Origin: Actinomycetales bacterium UBA1416
GTDB taxonomy: Bacteria > Actinomycetota > Actinomycetes > Actinomycetales > Actinomycetaceae
Direction: 5' to 3'
Length of the DNA stretch: 39,532 bases
Assembly: GCA_002304945.1 (NCBI GenBank)
Contig: DBPQ01000058.1
Span: forward strand, 1 to 39,532
The notes below the pieces were generated by a model that ran no database searches, had not been told where the DNA came from, and worked only from the letters and a program-made list of their open reading frames with translations. Positions 38,306 to 39,532 of the stretch are shown piece by piece; position 1 is the first letter of the stretch, and each line of letters opens with the position of its first letter. A program made the position numbers and the translations under genes.

Positions 38306-39532
38306 TCAGGCCACCGTCACCCGGACGATGTGGTGGCCCGTCGCCCCGTCCGGGGCGGGTGGGGTCCGCTCCTCGGTCTGGGTGTAGCCGGTGGCGTCCG
38401 TGGCCCGCACCCGCAGCACGTGCACGCCCGGCGCCGGGTCCCAGGGCAGCCGCCACTGGCGCCAGCTGTTCCGGTCGAGCGACTCGGCGAGTTCAGCCTG
38501 CTGCCAGGGGCCCTCATCCAGTTGCACCTCGACCCGTTCGATGCCCACGTGCGGCGCCCACGCCACCCCGGCGATCACGCGCGGGCCCGGGGCGAGCCTG
38601 GTGCCGGTGCGCGGGGTGTCGATGCGGGACTGGGTCTTGACGGGGGCCTCCTTGGACCAGCCGCGCGGCACCCAGTAGGCGTCGAAGGCGTCCCACGTGG
38701 TGAGTTCGATCTCAGAGAGCCACTTGGTGGCCGAGACGTAGCCGTACAGGCCGGCCACCACGAGCCGGGCGGGGAACCCGTGGTCGAGGGGCAGCGGCTC
38801 CCCGTTCATCCCGACGGCGACGAGGGCGTCGCGGCCGTCGTTCACCGCCGAGGTGGGGAAGCCGACCGTGAACCCGTCGACCGAGCGGCCCACCACCTGG
38901 TCCGCCCCTGGGCGCACCCCGGCCCGGTCCAGCAGCACGCCGAGCGGCACGCCGAGCCAGGCCGCGTTGCCCACGAGGTCCCCTCCGAGGGTGTTGGACA
39001 CGCAGCTGAGCGTCACCCAGCGCTCCACCATGTCCAGGCCGAGGAGGTCCTCGAAGCTCAGCTCGTACGGCGCCTCCACCATCCCGTGGATCCGCAGGCG
39101 CCACGACTCCAGGTCCACGCGGGGCACGCTCAGCGCGGTGTCGATGCGGAAGAAGTCCTCGTTCGGCGTCACGAGCGGGCTGATCCCGGGGTCGGGGAAG
39201 GACGTCGCCCGAGCAGGTGCCACGAGGGGCTGCGCGGGGGCCGGGAGCACCACGCTCTCACGGCCGGCCAGCACACGCTTGCCCTGCTCGACGAGGGTGC
39301 GTCCCGCTGCCGCCGAGAGCGCCGCCAGCCCGGCGACCACGCCGACCGCCGTGAGGAAGGCCCGCCGCCCGGGGTCCGTGGCCGTCCCGGTCGCATCGGC
39401 CACCCCCGTCCCAGGGCCTCGCCCGGCTCCACCGAGTTCCCCGACCGCCGCCGCCCGTCCGAGCAGCCACCGCAGCGCGAGGAGCCCGGCGAGCACCGCC
39501 GTCGTCGCGCCGACGACGGCGCCCGCCCCGGG
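38306..39532 (-). CDS. sulfite-oxidase-type molybdopterin oxidoreductase, 3' part (5' end outside window)
   Basis: 408 residues are visible and the frame is open to the window end. A hydrophobic segment at the start (AVVGATTAVLAGLLALRWLLG) is the end of a membrane region; a second lies at about 60-75. The catalytic fold follows: MVERWVTLSCVSNTLGGDLVGNAAW with the Mo-ligand Cys near visible residue 177, then SVDGFTVGFP and LDHGFPARLVVAGLYGYVSATKWL. The C-terminal Ig-like Mo-co dimerisation domain (PRVIAGVAWAPHVGIERVEV ... ATGYTQTEERTPP) is complete. Actinobacterial relatives have more N-terminal TM segments, probably encoded beyond the window. Substrate uncertain (sulfite, sulfoxide or other). 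Confidence 0.85.
   Translation of the reverse strand, partial: PGAGAVVGATTAVLAGLLALRWLLGRAAAVGELGGAGRGPGTGVADATGTATDPGRRAFLTAVGVVAGLAALSAAAGRTLVEQGKRVLAGRESVVLPAPAQPLVAPARATSFPDPGISPLVTPNEDFFRIDTALSVPRVDLESWRLRIHGMVEAPYELSFEDLLGLDMVERWVTLSCVSNTLGGDLVGNAAWLGVPLGVLLDRAGVRPGADQVVGRSVDGFTVGFPTSAVNDGRDALVAVGMNGEPLPLDHGFPARLVVAGLYGYVSATKWLSEIELTTWDAFDAYWVPRGWSKEAPVKTQSRIDTPRTGTRLAPGPRVIAGVAWAPHVGIERVEVQLDEGPWQQAELAESLDRNSWRQWRLPWDPAPGVHVLRVRATDATGYTQTEERTPPAPDGATGHHIVRVTVA

Noticed and set aside
1..39532. CRISPR array, tRNA, rRNA, transposase or phage genes
   Set aside because: No regularly spaced repeats, no cloverleaf or rRNA stretches, and no transposase, integrase or capsid-like protein were recognised on either strand.

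Overview
The window is high-GC DNA, densely packed with genes on both strands. It looks like an actinobacterial chromosome, probably Micrococcales. Supporting signs are the two-gene Ku plus POL-PE-LIG LigD end-joining pair, a ThrE-type exporter, a class F sortase operon with a SigK/RskA-like ECF sigma and anti-sigma pair, frequent GTG starts, TAnnnT-type -10 boxes lying 6-7 nt before start codons, and ATGA/GTGA start-stop overlaps. No rRNA, tRNA, CRISPR array or insertion sequence was seen.

Layout. 1-1043: two toxin-antitoxin units at the left edge (the end of a Doc/Fic toxin, and a convergent PIN toxin with a Phd-like antitoxin). 1453-3626: a translationally coupled MFS transporter and HSL-type esterase. 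3748-7849: the end-joining block, with ligD diverging from ku and a macrodomain ADP-ribose enzyme behind ku. 7866-8570: a two-domain ABM/NTF2-like protein. 8674-11314: a zinc ABC transporter behind a Fur/Zur-type palindrome. 11424-17964: two tandem CPA2 cation/proton antiporters with RCK domains, convergent with a SERCA-like P-type ATPase. 18007-19359: a small membrane protein diverging from a LysR regulator. 19463-20734: citrate synthase, closed by a long hairpin. 20800-24933: a DHA2 exporter with a cupin, a NYN/OST-HTH RNA-binding protein, and a ThrE-like exporter.

24992-27589 encodes the most unusual protein: an N-terminal P-loop (uridine/glycerate-kinase-like) domain fused to a complete GH13_18 sucrose-phosphorylase-type domain. 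It is followed by a 25-bp near-perfect inverted repeat. 27951-30754: an SRPBCC protein, an HNH-type protein with a non-canonical Cys, a Phd/PIN toxin-antitoxin cassette, and ychF. The cassette sits between two 70-bp direct repeats, each containing the HNH-stop/ychF-stop junction, so it appears to be an insertion into an ancestrally convergent gene pair. 30842-34801: rmuC, then a four-gene operon (DUF4397 surface protein, class F sortase, ECF sigma, zinc anti-sigma) with a possible SigK-like promoter inside a hairpin. 34985-39532: ispH diverging from xseA-xseB-carbonic anhydrase, then a sulfite-oxidase-type molybdoenzyme cut by the window end.

Together this is mostly chromosomal housekeeping (DNA repair, metal and ion homeostasis, central and isoprenoid metabolism) with accessory toxin-antitoxin insertions. 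The main candidates for undescribed biology are the kinase-phosphorylase fusion, the self-contained sortase/sigma operon whose surface protein lacks an LPXTG motif, and the duplicated-junction toxin-antitoxin insertion. Functions are inferred from motifs read by eye; no database search was run.
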